DNA of 38,894 nt from Candidatus Uhrbacteria bacterium CG22_combo_CG10-13_8_21_14_all_47_17 (GCA_002786495.1 PCSZ01000050.1:16390-55283), one strand, 5' to 3'. Positions 25,746-35,580 are shown, counted from the stretch's first letter. Numbers and translations: made by a program. Notes: generated by a model from the letters alone, not told the origin.

Positions 25746-28298
25746 ATGGCAAAGCATCTCGTAATTGTAGAGTCTCCAACAAAGGCAAAAACCATCCGAA
25801 AATTTCTCGGGTCGGATTATGATGTCGTCGCATCCATGGGGCATATTCGAGATTTACCGTCTTCCGCAAGTGAAATTCCTGCTGCGGTAAAAGATGAAGC
25901 TTGGGCAAAACTCGGCGTAGACGTTGAACATGATTTTAAACCGCTGTATGTGATCCCAAGCAAAAAAAGCAAAATCATCCGAGAGCTGAAACAAAAGTTA
26001 AAAGACGCGGAAGACATTTATCTGGCAACTGATGAAGACCGCGAGGGAGAAAGCATCAGCGAAGGGCTGTTGGAAATTTTGAAACCCAAAGTTCCGGTGA
26101 AGCGCATGGTTTTTCATGAAATCACCAAAAAGGCTGTAGAGGCCGCTCTTGCGCATCCGCGCGATATTGATGAACGCCTTGTCCGCGCACAAGAAACGCG
26201 ACGCATTTTAGATCGTCTTGTCGGATACAAGGTATCCCCTGTTCTCTGGAAAAAGATCGCCTTTGGACTTTCCGCCGGTCGCGTACAATCGCCTTCGCTG
26301 AAAGCGATTGTTGATCGTGAACGCGAACGCATGCGCTTTATGCGCGCCGCTTACTGGAGCGTAGAAGCTTCCGTTAAGAAAGAGCAGTCTTCTTTTGAAG
26401 CAAAGCTTATTCGAACAGACGGAAAGCGCATCGCAACCAGTAAAGACTTTGACGAAGCTACCGGAAAATTAAAGAAGGAGGATCTTGATTTAATTGATGA
26501 AACGCGGGCAAATAAAATCGCCGAAGAAGTTGTCGGCGCGGACTGGCAAGTTTCTTCCGTTACGGAAAAACCCTTTTCACGAAAAGCGCCGGCACCATTC
26601 ACAACTTCAACACTCCAACAGGAGGCTAACCGTAAACTCAGTCTCTCTTCTCGCGATGCCATGCGCACCGCCCAGTCGCTTTATGAAAAAGGTCACATTA
26701 CGTACATGCGTACGGATTCGACTACGCTTTCCGAAGAAGCGCTCGTAGCGATTCGAAAAGCGGTTCAATTCCGATTTGGAAATGAATATGTTCCCGAGAG
26801 CGCTCGTAAACACACAGCAAAGTCAAAAGGCGCACAGGAAGCGCATGAAGCCATTCGTCCAAGTTTAACCTTTTCCTCTCCCGATGAAATAGGTCTTTCA
26901 GGTGCGGAGCGTGATTTGTATGAACTTATTTGGATGCGAACGCTCGCTTCTCAAATGCCGGACAGTAAGCAGCTTCAAATGACGGTCGTTCTTCAGGTAA
27001 AAAATTACGAGTTCCAAGCCAATGGAATGAAAATCCTCTTCCCTGGATTTTTGCGCGCCTATATTGAAGGAGCGGATGATGTAGAACAAGTCTTGGAAGA
27101 AAAAGAAAATCTTTTACCGGACTTGAAAGCAGATGACGCTCTTGAATGCGATCAGGTAAAACCCTTGTCACATGAGACGAAACCGCCCGCCCGATTCACG
27201 GAAGCCTCGCTGGTTCAATATATGGAAAAAGTTGGTATCGGACGTCCGAGTACCTATGCCAGTACTATCAGTACTCTCCTAGACCGAAAATACGTCTACA
27301 AGGCGGGAAACGCCCTCGTACCAACATTCACAGGTATGGCGGTAACACAGCTCTTAGAACGCCATTTTGACGATCTTGTGGACGCACAATTCACTTCCAA
27401 TATGGAAGAGGCTCTGGATCGCATCGCTTCAGGCGAAGAAGAATGGCTTCCCTATTTAAAACACTTCTATCTTGGAGCAAAAGGTCTTCAAGCGCGTGTC
27501 GACGAAAAAACAGAAAGTATTGAGCCGGAGAATGCAAAAACGGTTGAACTGCCGAACCTGGAAGATTATCGCGTAAAAGTCGGAAAGTTTGGTCCTTATG
27601 TAGAAGCAAAGCTTCCGCGAACCGGCGCAATCGTAAAAACGAATGTTCCAATCGACATGTCGCCATCGGACGCAAATAAAGAAGCCTTCGACGAATTATT
27701 GCAAAAAGCGCAACAAGGTCCGACAAGTTTGGGACAAGATCCGGAAACGGAACAATTCATCTATTTGCGCACGGGAGCTTATGGTCCCTATGTTCAATTA
27801 GGCGAGGAGGAGGAAGGTGCGAAAAAGAAACCAAAACGCGCGAGCATCCCTAAAGACGTTTCAATGGAATCTGTTGATTTAGGAATGGCATTAAAACTTC
27901 TCGCTCTTCCGCGTCTTTTAGGAATGCATCCGGAAACAGGAAAAGAAATTCGTGCTAGCAATGGACGCTTTGGACCTTACATTGTGCATGATGGCGACTT
28001 CCGCAGCTTAAAGAAAGAAGATGATGTTCTCACCGTCACACTTGAACGCGCATTGGAATTGCTCGCTCAGCCAAAACGCGGCCGCGGAGGCTCTACAGGA
28101 AAAGATCTCGGCAAACATCCGGACGATGGGAAGCCCGTTACCCTCCATGATGGAAAATACGGTCCCTACGTCAAACACGGAAAAATAAATGCCACAATTC
28201 CAAAAGAACTCAAACCGGAAGACGTGACTTTGGAAAAAGCGGTTGAACTTATCGCCAACAAAGCTCCAAAAACAAAGACAACAAAAAAGAAGGCTTAA
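25746..28298 (+). CDS. topA: DNA topoisomerase I (type IA)
   Basis: VIVESPTKAKTIRKFLG, TDEDREGE, GHITYMRTDST catalytic Tyr motif, C-terminal FGPYV/YGPYV repeats. Confidence 0.97.
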   Translation: MAKHLVIVESPTKAKTIRKFLGSDYDVVASMGHIRDLPSSASEIPAAVKDEAWAKLGVDVEHDFKPLYVIPSKKSKIIRELKQKLKDAEDIYLATDEDREGESISEGLLEILKPKVPVKRMVFHEITKKAVEAALAHPRDIDERLVRAQETRRILDRLVGYKVSPVLWKKIAFGLSAGRVQSPSLKAIVDRERERMRFMRAAYWSVEASVKKEQSSFEAKLIRTDGKRIATSKDFDEATGKLKKEDLDLIDETRANKIAEEVVGADWQVSSVTEKPFSRKAPAPFTTSTLQQEANRKLSLSSRDAMRTAQSLYEKGHITYMRTDSTTLSEEALVAIRKAVQFRFGNEYVPESARKHTAKSKGAQEAHEAIRPSLTFSSPDEIGLSGAERDLYELIWMRTLASQMPDSKQLQMTVVLQVKNYEFQANGMKILFPGFLRAYIEGADDVEQVLEEKENLLPDLKADDALECDQVKPLSHETKPPARFTEASLVQYMEKVGIGRPSTYASTISTLLDRKYVYKAGNALVPTFTGMAVTQLLERHFDDLVDAQFTSNMEEALDRIASGEEEWLPYLKHFYLGAKGLQARVDEKTESIEPENAKTVELPNLEDYRVKVGKFGPYVEAKLPRTGAIVKTNVPIDMSPSDANKEAFDELLQKAQQGPTSLGQDPETEQFIYLRTGAYGPYVQLGEEEEGAKKKPKRASIPKDVSMESVDLGMALKLLALPRLLGMHPETGKEIRASNGRFGPYIVHDGDFRSLKKEDDVLTVTLERALELLAQPKRGRGGSTGKDLGKHPDDGKPVTLHDGKYGPYVKHGKINATIPKELKPEDVTLEKAVELIANKAPKTKTTKKKA

Positions 28299-28312
28299 AG
28301 CCTTCTTTTTTT
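28283..28312. terminator. Terminator between convergent topA and the 380 aa gene
   Basis: AAAAAAGAAGGCTT-A-AAGCCTTCTTTTTT. Confidence 0.8.
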
Positions 28313-29453
28313 ATTTCTTCACCCAATTCCACCAAGATCCAAATAGACGCTTTGCTAAACCGGGTTTCTGTTTTTTAGATGCCGTTTCTTTTGCTTCCCC
28401 GGTGCCGCTACCGCCAAAGGCATTCAAAAGTTTTTCCACCTTCTTTGGCTTGAACTTTTTCTTATCGGCAGAAGGAACTTCTTTCGAACTTGCTCCAGCC
28501 GTTTTTATCTGTTCGGCATTCGATGAAGCTTTTTCTTCTTCCGGGCTTGTTCCCTTTTCTTTTGCCGAAGCTCCAGGAGCGGTCCGTAAACCTTCGTACG
28601 CCTTCATATAGTCAGCCAACGCCGTATCGTGAGCTGTCTCCGCGGCGAGAAATTCTTCTGCGAACTCTTTCGAGAGCGCGTCTTTTACATTGCGCTGCTC
28701 GATCAATGCATCTACTTGAGAACCCTCCATGTTTTCATCATGTGACAAGATTTCTATTTTCTCATTGACGGCGTATAAATCAATTTGATTTTCCGCATGC
28801 TGTAAAGAGATGTAGTCCATTTCGATCTGCGTTTCCAATGCATTCAGGTACTTTTTTTCAATAGGCGTCATCGCTCCTTGATGAGCATCTTTAAATGCCT
28901 GCAAAGTTTGGTTGACCTGTTCATAGTCCGCTTTTGCCGTTTCCAACTTAGATGCTTCTTCTTCTTTAAGCTCTTTCCAATCAAACTTTTCGGATAAAGC
29001 TTCCTCTGCCGAAGCCTCGATTTCTTCTTGCGGGGCGGGTGTGCTTTCCACGGGCTTCAACTTTACAAGAGGAACAGGCTCCGCTTCTTCCTCCTCAGTA
29101 GGCTCTAAAACCTCCTGAGAAACTTCCATTGTTTCTGCTACCGGTTTCCCACTCGCTTCAAAAGACTGAAGCGCTGTTTGAAGGTCCTGTTTTGCCTTCC
29201 CCGCGGCCTCCGTCAGTTCTGCACTCTCCGCTGGAGCGAAAGTCGCCGCTTCAGGTTCGGGCGTTGAAAGTGCATCAAACTGCCCTAAAAGCGTTTGCGT
29301 CTCTGCAGAGGCCAGCGTCTGTAAACCCTCGAATCCTTTCTCCGTGAAAAGCTTCTCCAGATCATTCTCGGAAGTTCCCTCAAAAAGCTGAGCCGCTTCC
29401 GCCTGCGAAGCAGGTGTCTCAAGATCTGTTGCTGGAGCCATCATATGAGCCAA
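28311..29453 (-). CDS. Hypothetical acidic, helix-rich protein with basic Trp-rich C-terminus
   Basis: 380 aa; Glu/Ala-rich body, C-terminus KKQKPGLAKRLFGSWWNWVKK. Confidence 0.7.
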   Translation of the reverse strand: MAHMMAPATDLETPASQAEAAQLFEGTSENDLEKLFTEKGFEGLQTLASAETQTLLGQFDALSTPEPEAATFAPAESAELTEAAGKAKQDLQTALQSFEASGKPVAETMEVSQEVLEPTEEEEAEPVPLVKLKPVESTPAPQEEIEASAEEALSEKFDWKELKEEEASKLETAKADYEQVNQTLQAFKDAHQGAMTPIEKKYLNALETQIEMDYISLQHAENQIDLYAVNEKIEILSHDENMEGSQVDALIEQRNVKDALSKEFAEEFLAAETAHDTALADYMKAYEGLRTAPGASAKEKGTSPEEEKASSNAEQIKTAGASSKEVPSADKKKFKPKKVEKLLNAFGGSGTGEAKETASKKQKPGLAKRLFGSWWNWVKK

Positions 29454-29506
29454 AGCGTATCACAAAGCCCTGGACGAAGCCAAAATTTCTGTGCTAGAAA
29501 TAAGGA

Positions 29507-31021
29507 ATGCAAACGGTGTCAACGGCCCCTCATTCGATAGAAGCGCTTTGCGCTCTTGTTTTGTCATACGATCCGAATGCAGATGAGGAAAAGATCAAAG
29601 AAGCCTATACATTTGCAAAAGAGGCGCATAGGAGCCAAAAACGCGCAACAGGCGAGCCCTATATCACGCATCCGCTTGCAACGAGCTTTACGCTGGCAGA
29701 AATGAAACTTCCGCCTCCGATTATTATTGCGGGCTTATTGCATGATGTTCCGGAAGACACGGATCGAACTCTGGACGAAATTGAAGAACGGTTTGGCAGT
29801 GACATTGCCGCCATGGTTGCCGGAATTACGAAACTTGGAAAAATTAAATATCGAGGCATGGAAAGATACATAGAGAATCTTCGTAAGATGTTTCTCTCCA
29901 TGGCAGCCGATGTCCGTGTGGTGTTTATCAAATTTGCTGATCGACTCCACAACCTCGAAACACTTGAGGCCATTCCTCCAAAAAAACAATATCGCATCGC
30001 GCTTGAGTCTCTGGAAATTTTTGCGCCTATTGCCAATCGCCTCGGAATGGGTGAAATCAAGGGACGTCTTGAAGACGCATCTTTTAAATACATTTATCCG
30101 AAAGAATTTGAATGGGTAAAAGAGCTTTCCAAATCCAGCCGCGAAGGAAAACAGGACTATCTAGAGCGCGTCATGCGCTTAACAAAAGAAACGCTGCACA
30201 GCGCAGACCTTAATGATGCTCAGGTTCACGGAAGAGCAAAACATCTTTACTCGCTGTATCGAAAATTAGTGCGCCACGATCGTAATATCGCGCGCGTGTA
30301 TGACTTGATCGCTATTCGCGTCATTGTAGATTCGGTCGCTGATTGTTATGGCGCGCTTGGCATCATTCATAATAAATGGACTCCGCTCAAGGGGCGCATC
30401 AAAGACTACATCGCTCAGCCGAAACCAAACGGGTATCGTTCGCTTCATACCACCGTTTTTTGTGAAGATGGCGAAATTGTGGAATTCCAAATTCGAACAA
30501 AAGACATGCACGTGATTGACGAATACGGTATCGCGGCGCATTGGGCGTATGATGAGGATGGAAAAATCAGTACAAATCCAACACAGAAAAATCGTCAACC
30601 GGAATGGATGCATGAGCTTGCCGATATTCATCGAGAGCTCGCGGACAAAAGAACGTATCTGAAATCCCTTGAAGATTTAAAGATTGATATTTTTAAGGAT
30701 CGTATTTTCGTTTTCACGCCAAAAGGCGATGTTATCGATCTTCCGGAAGAAAGTACCATTATCGACTTCGCCTATGCCATTCATACCGACATCGGAAATA
30801 CCTGCACCGCCGCAAAAGTAAATGAAGAAAACAAATCACTTGATCGCGTATTAAAAAATGGAGACATGGTTGAAGTTTTTGTCGACAAAAGCCGAAAAGG
30901 ACCGAACCCAGGCTGGCTCAAGTTTGCAAAAACCCGTCACGCGCGATCAAAAATAAAACAATACGCAAAATCCCGCATCTCCTCTTGGATCAGCGGGATC
31001 ATTCCCGGAACAGGAAAATAA
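29507..31021 (+). CDS. rel: RelA/SpoT (p)ppGpp synthetase/hydrolase, HD + synthetase + TGS
   Basis: GLLHDVPEDT, IKDYIAQPKPNGYRSLHTTV, EFQIRTKDMH...EYGIAAHW, TGS IFVFTPKGDVIDLPE; ends after TGS. Confidence 0.94.
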   Translation: MQTVSTAPHSIEALCALVLSYDPNADEEKIKEAYTFAKEAHRSQKRATGEPYITHPLATSFTLAEMKLPPPIIIAGLLHDVPEDTDRTLDEIEERFGSDIAAMVAGITKLGKIKYRGMERYIENLRKMFLSMAADVRVVFIKFADRLHNLETLEAIPPKKQYRIALESLEIFAPIANRLGMGEIKGRLEDASFKYIYPKEFEWVKELSKSSREGKQDYLERVMRLTKETLHSADLNDAQVHGRAKHLYSLYRKLVRHDRNIARVYDLIAIRVIVDSVADCYGALGIIHNKWTPLKGRIKDYIAQPKPNGYRSLHTTVFCEDGEIVEFQIRTKDMHVIDEYGIAAHWAYDEDGKISTNPTQKNRQPEWMHELADIHRELADKRTYLKSLEDLKIDIFKDRIFVFTPKGDVIDLPEESTIIDFAYAIHTDIGNTCTAAKVNEENKSLDRVLKNGDMVEVFVDKSRKGPNPGWLKFAKTRHARSKIKQYAKSRISSWISGIIPGTGK

Positions 31022-31027
31022 GTTCTT

Positions 31028-31927
31028 CTATTCTTCTTCTTTCTCGGACAATGCCTGAACGAGGTGTTCAAACTCTTCATCCGAATGGAACTTTATTTTA
31101 ATTTCTCCGGCTCCTTGTTGATTACGTTTAATACTCACGCGCGCTTTCAAGAGACCGCGCAGTTTATTTTCTGCAGCAACAATATTTGGATCGGCGGTTA
31201 CCGTTCCGCGCGCTCTTTGAACGCGTTCTTCCGTTTGTCTGACCGTAAAGTTCCCTTGCAACATGGAATGAAACATTGCCAACCGCTCGCTCTCCGTAGG
31301 AAGGCTGAGCAAGGTTCTGGCATTTGACGCGCTAATCTTTTGCTCAACAATCGCCTGTTGAATTTCCTCAGGCAACTGAAGCAAGCGGACGGTATTTGCG
31401 ACCTGCGGTCGACTCTTGCCGACCTTGGTGGAAACCTCGTCTTGCGTGAGATTGAACTCATCCATGAGCCGGATATATGCCTTGGCTTCCTCAATGGCAT
31501 TCAAATCCTGTCGCTGAACATTTTCAATGATAGCAAGTTCAAGCTTCTCTTGTTCCGTCGCATTACGAAGAATCGCCGGAACTGTTTTTAATCCGGCAAG
31601 CGTAGAAGCGCGAAAGCGACGCTCACCCGCAATAAGCTGATACGTGCCGTCATCTTTTGGAGAAACGACAAGCGGCTGAATAACGCCATGCTCTTTAATG
31701 CTTGAAATAAGATCCTCGAGTTGCGCATGATCAAAATGATGCCTCGGCTGATGCGGGTTTGGTTCAATCTGTTCAATGGGAATCTGAAGAATGCTGTTTT
31801 TATCAGAAGAAACAGCTTCTGTAGGCTGCTCTTCCACCGCATGCTGTGGAACCGGTGTCTGTGCGGGTTTTGGCGGAATAAGAGCTCCGAGTCCGCGTCC
31901 AAGTCCTGATTGTTTTTGAATGATCAT
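31028..31927 (-). CDS. parB: ParB chromosome partitioning protein
   Basis: GLGRGLGALIP; EPNPHQPRHHF; GERRFRASTLAGL; ENVQRQDLNAIEEA. Confidence 0.96.
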   Translation of the reverse strand: MIIQKQSGLGRGLGALIPPKPAQTPVPQHAVEEQPTEAVSSDKNSILQIPIEQIEPNPHQPRHHFDHAQLEDLISSIKEHGVIQPLVVSPKDDGTYQLIAGERRFRASTLAGLKTVPAILRNATEQEKLELAIIENVQRQDLNAIEEAKAYIRLMDEFNLTQDEVSTKVGKSRPQVANTVRLLQLPEEIQQAIVEQKISASNARTLLSLPTESERLAMFHSMLQGNFTVRQTEERVQRARGTVTADPNIVAAENKLRGLLKARVSIKRNQQGAGEIKIKFHSDEEFEHLVQALSEKEEE

Positions 31928-31948
31928 AGTAAAGCGCCGTCGTGAATA

Positions 31949-32737
31949 TTAAACCGTTCGAATGTGATAATCGTGACTCTCTCGTTCCAGAACTTCCTGC
32001 GCGAGTCGTTCATACGCCTTCGCCCCTTTTGAAGAAGCGTCGAAATGCGCAATACTGCGTCCGAATGAAGGTGCTTCGGCCAAGCGCACGTTCCGCGGAA
32101 TAACAGAGCGGAAAATATTATTCGGAAAATATTTATACAATTCATGTAAAACATCATCAGAAAGTTTTGTGCGAGAATCGTACATCGTGATAACCGCACC
32201 AAGAACATCCACTTCCGGACGAATGCGCTCTTTCACCAGCTGAACCGTTTCAAGAAGCTGTCCGAGGCCTTCCAGCGCATAATATTCCGCCTGAACCGGA
32301 ATCAAAATCTCATCAGCCGCGACGATACCGTTTAGCGTAATCAAGCCAAGTGTTGGCGGACAGTCGATAAGAATAAAATCATAATCATTCCGAATCTCCA
32401 TCATGGATTCACGAAGCTTGAATTCCCTATTCTCCATTTCAACCAATTCGATATTTAATCCCGCCAGCGCCGTTGTTGCGGGCGCGAGATGCAGCCCTTG
32501 ATGCGCCGTTGGCTGTACGATGTCACGCATGGCTACCGTGCCCAGTACTGCTTCATATACGCCATGCTCAAGATTTTGATGGTCAACTCCGATACCCGAG
32601 GTCGCATTTGCTTGCGGATCAAGGTCGACAATCAAAACAAATTTTCCTTTTTCGGCCAGATAAGCGCCTAAATTAACGGCTGTCGTCGTTTTTCCAACAC
32701 CGCCTTTTTGATTCACAATAGAGATGATTCGCGCCAT
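31949..32737 (-). CDS. parA: ParA/Soj ATPase
   Basis: MARIISIVNQKGGVGKTTTAVNLGAYLA; DLDPQANATSGIG. ATG at 32737. Confidence 0.96.
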   Translation of the reverse strand: MARIISIVNQKGGVGKTTTAVNLGAYLAEKGKFVLIVDLDPQANATSGIGVDHQNLEHGVYEAVLGTVAMRDIVQPTAHQGLHLAPATTALAGLNIELVEMENREFKLRESMMEIRNDYDFILIDCPPTLGLITLNGIVAADEILIPVQAEYYALEGLGQLLETVQLVKERIRPEVDVLGAVITMYDSRTKLSDDVLHELYKYFPNNIFRSVIPRNVRLAEAPSFGRSIAHFDASSKGAKAYERLAQEVLERESHDYHIRTV

Positions 32738-32793
32738 AGGGTTCCTGTCCAGTATAGGCAGTTTTAGCGTAACTGACAAGGTCAAAGCATTTG

Positions 32794-34503
32794 CTAAACA
32801 GTGCCATTTCTGAGCGCTTTTTTGAGGTCTAGTGGAAGATGCCGTTCTTGAAGGTGTTTAAGATGTTTCTCGCGTTCTCGCTTGAAGAGACTGCTCTTGA
32901 GGCCATATTTACTCACAAGAAGAGACGCGTAATTTCCTCCGAGATAATGCGGCATGATGACATAGTCGGCTTTAATTCCATACAGGTACAGCGCACGCTC
33001 CACGCTCTGTGCCGTTACAACCACAACACATTTTGAATTTGCTTTCTTTATTTTATGCAGCAAAAACTCATTCGTTGCTTCATCCGGCAACGTGGAAACG
33101 ACAAGTTTTAATTTTTTCAAATTAAAATCATCAATAAACTCATTATCTTCGGCATCGCCGTAGCGACAAGCATAGCCTCGCGTTTCAAGCGCATCAATCA
33201 CAGCCGGATCAAAGTCGATAACAAGATAGCGGTTTTTTGATTTGCGTAAGTAAGGGAGAAAATCTTGTCCGAGCCTATGACAGCCGAATAGCAACACATC
33301 GTAAATTTCTTTGCGCCCCCGTTCCGGATGCGTTTTTTTCTTCTCAAAAATTCCAAGAACATCTTTCAAGGGCGCATAGAGAGCATCCGCGCCTATCATC
33401 ATATAACTTGAAATGGAAATCGTGATCAGACCGACGAATATAACAAGCGAAACAACATCTGGGCCAACATGCCCGAGCTCGCCCGCAAGAATGATAAGCA
33501 CAAGAGAGAACTCGCTGATTTGCGCCACTGTCAATCCCGCCATGAACGCCGTACGTCGACTGTATCCAAGGCGTCCGAGAATAAAGAGAAGGATAAGCGG
33601 GTTTCCAATAAGAACAAAAAGCGAAAGAACGATCGTTGGAAGGAGGAGATGTGAAATGTTTACAAAAGAAAGTCTTGCGCCCAGCAAGATAAAGAAAATC
33701 ACAATAAAAAAATCGCGCAGCAATTTCATCTTTGCGCTAATTTCATAATGATACGGAGAGGAAGCGAGTGTCACGCCGGCAGCAAGTGCGCCAACTTCGA
33801 TCGAAAAACCAAACCACTGAAAGAGCGCGGCTAAACCCATGCCCCAAGCGATCGAAAACAATAAAAGGAATTCCTGAGACTGTGCGAAGCTTTTTGTGAG
33901 CGCGGGAAGAACATAGCGAGCAACGACATACAGAATCGCGATGATAATAGTTCCCTTTTCGAGCGTCCACATGACTTCAACACCGGCATTCGTCCCCTTT
34001 CCCATGGTTGCAATTCCGATCAAAATGGCCGTAGCGATAAGATCTTGTACGAGCAGAAATCCGACTGAAATCTTTCCATAGAGCTTCCCAAGATCGCCTC
34101 GATCCGAGAGAAGCTTCATGACAATAATCGTACTGCTAAAGGTAAGCGCAACCGCGATATATAACGAAGCAACCCAGCTAAATCCAAAACTATAGGTAAT
34201 GAGAAAACCAAATAAAACCGTAAACACAACTTGGCCGATACCCGCATATACAGAAACTTTTCCGACTTCCCGAAGCATTCTTGGGTTCAAGCTAAGTCCA
34301 ACAATAAACAAAAGCGCCGTGATGCCGATTTTTGAAAAAATATCCAGAAGGTCCGAAGACTTCACAACATTAAACAAAAGCGGCCCGGCGATAATGCCCG
34401 TGAGAATATGACCAAGGATAAGCGGCTGACGCAGAAGTTGCATGACCCATGCAATAAGCGTTGCGATACCAAGGATGACGCTAACTTCAATGAACGTTTC
34501 CAT
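32794..34503 (-). CDS. Kef-type cation:proton antiporter with TrkA-N domain
   Basis: CPA2-type membrane domain plus DVLLFGCHRLGQDFLPYL...ATNEFLLHKIKKAN; ATG at 34503. Confidence 0.9.
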   Translation of the reverse strand: METFIEVSVILGIATLIAWVMQLLRQPLILGHILTGIIAGPLLFNVVKSSDLLDIFSKIGITALLFIVGLSLNPRMLREVGKVSVYAGIGQVVFTVLFGFLITYSFGFSWVASLYIAVALTFSSTIIVMKLLSDRGDLGKLYGKISVGFLLVQDLIATAILIGIATMGKGTNAGVEVMWTLEKGTIIIAILYVVARYVLPALTKSFAQSQEFLLLFSIAWGMGLAALFQWFGFSIEVGALAAGVTLASSPYHYEISAKMKLLRDFFIVIFFILLGARLSFVNISHLLLPTIVLSLFVLIGNPLILLFILGRLGYSRRTAFMAGLTVAQISEFSLVLIILAGELGHVGPDVVSLVIFVGLITISISSYMMIGADALYAPLKDVLGIFEKKKTHPERGRKEIYDVLLFGCHRLGQDFLPYLRKSKNRYLVIDFDPAVIDALETRGYACRYGDAEDNEFIDDFNLKKLKLVVSTLPDEATNEFLLHKIKKANSKCVVVVTAQSVERALYLYGIKADYVIMPHYLGGNYASLLVSKYGLKSSLFKREREKHLKHLQERHLPLDLKKALRNGTV

Positions 34504-34539
34504 TTTTTTATTTTTGATTCCAACGAACGTATGATACCA

Positions 34540-34568
34540 AAAATCCGCTTTACGATAAAGCGGATTTT
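34540..34568 (-). terminator. Terminator of tRNA-Leu
   Basis: AAAATCCGCTTTA-CGA-TAAAGCGGATTTT perfect 13-bp stem. Confidence 0.8.
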
Positions 34569-34589
34569 CCCTGTTGCGATATGTGCAGG

Positions 34590-34676
34590 TGGTGGGCAAG
34601 GAGGGAATCGAACCCTCATGGGATTGCTCCCGCAGGATTTTGAGTCCTGTGCGTCTACCAATTCCGCCACTCGCCC
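34590..34676 (-). tRNA. tRNA-Leu (anticodon CAA), CCA encoded
   Basis: GGGCGAG...CAGGA-CTCAAAA-TCCTG...variable arm...GAGGG-TTCGATT-CCCTC-CTTGCCC-ACCA. Confidence 0.94.
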
Positions 34677-34756
34677 ATCACCTACGCATATTGCATCTAA
34701 GGTTTTGCCTGCCTACAATACGGATGACCCGATCAAACGTCAAGCGCTCTGCAGGT

Positions 34757-34785
34757 TTGACGATTTAATGAAAAACTGGTAGCAT
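34757..34785 (+). promoter_or_regulatory. Promoter of the initiator tRNA
   Basis: TTGACG-N17-TAGCAT. Confidence 0.55.
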
Positions 34786-34803
34786 CATCGTTACAAATTT
34801 CAT

Positions 34804-34878
34804 CGCGGGGTAGAGCAGCGGCAGCTCGCCAGGCCCATAACCTGGAGGTCGTGGGTTCGAATCCCACCCCCGCAACCA
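34804..34878 (+). tRNA. Initiator tRNA-fMet (anticodon CAT), CCA encoded
   Basis: C1:A72 mismatch (CGCGGGG/CCCCGCA), anticodon arm CCAGG-CCCATAA-CCTGG, T-arm GTGGG-TTCGAAT-CCCAC. Confidence 0.92.
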
Positions 34879-34880
34879 AC

Positions 34881-34910
34881 AAAAAACCTTCGTTCAAACG
34901 AAGGTTTTTT
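34881..34910 (+). terminator. Terminator after tRNA-fMet
   Basis: AAAAAACCTTCG-TTCAAA-CGAAGGTTTTTT. Confidence 0.85.
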
Positions 34911-34925
34911 GTTTTCTGAAGTTTT

Positions 34926-35390
34926 TTACGTTAAAAAAGAAAGAAGAACAGCGAGAAATACAAGCTGCATACCGAGACCGGAAGCAAAAGAAATGTCCCG
35001 CGTATCGCTAATCATATTATGAAAAAAGAAATGCAATCGGTGAAACCATTTGAGCCAAGTCACGCGAGAAACTTCATACACGCCAACGATAAGGTCCGGT
35101 AAAATACTTCCGACAATGCCCATGGTTACGGCAAACTTTGCATCCGATGTAACCGTGTTGAGAAAAAACAAAATAAGAAAAATAGCCAAAACCGCATCAA
35201 TCACCGTGTAGGCTATACTGCTTCGAACCTTTTTTCCGGCCGTGTAATCCTTGTAGAGCTGCGTATCGCCATGAGGGATAATATCAACAAGAAAATGGGA
35301 GATAGCGCCAAAAGCAAACGCAATATAGGGATGCGTCGGTAATTGTTCGCCAATGAACGCGCCAATGGCTGCATGAGTGGTAATAAACAT
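34926..35390 (-). CDS. Multi-pass membrane protein, DUF457/YdjM-like metal-dependent hydrolase suspected
   Basis: MFITTHAAIGAFIGEQL...FGAISHFLVDIIPHGD; ATG 35390 preferred. Confidence 0.65.
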   Translation of the reverse strand: MFITTHAAIGAFIGEQLPTHPYIAFAFGAISHFLVDIIPHGDTQLYKDYTAGKKVRSSIAYTVIDAVLAIFLILFFLNTVTSDAKFAVTMGIVGSILPDLIVGVYEVSRVTWLKWFHRLHFFFHNMISDTRDISFASGLGMQLVFLAVLLSFLT

Positions 35391-35468
35391 AACTGTTCCA
35401 CGAGGCTGCGTCCCATTATAGCATATGAGACACAATCCCGTGGATGCGGATTACGCATCCTACGGACA

Positions 35469-35545
35469 TGGTAGCGGGGGTGGGATTCGAACCCACGACC
35501 TCGGGCTTATGAGTCCCACGCTCTAACCAACTGAGCTACCCCGCC
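35469..35545 (-). tRNA. tRNA with CAT anticodon (elongator Met, or Ile2), CCA encoded
   Basis: GGCGGGG...TGGGA-CTCATAA-GCCCG...GTGGG-TTCGAAT-CCCAC-CCCCGCT-ACCA. Confidence 0.88.
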
Positions 35546-35580
35546 ACGTTTTTTTCGGCGACGGCATCCTAGCAAGATAC

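Noticed and set aside
34362-34782. ORFs with AELVDAQDSKSCGSNPMRVRFPP and GKEGIEPSWDCSRRILSP
   Set aside because: Translations of the tRNA-Leu gene and its flanks; classic spurious tRNA-derived ORFs.
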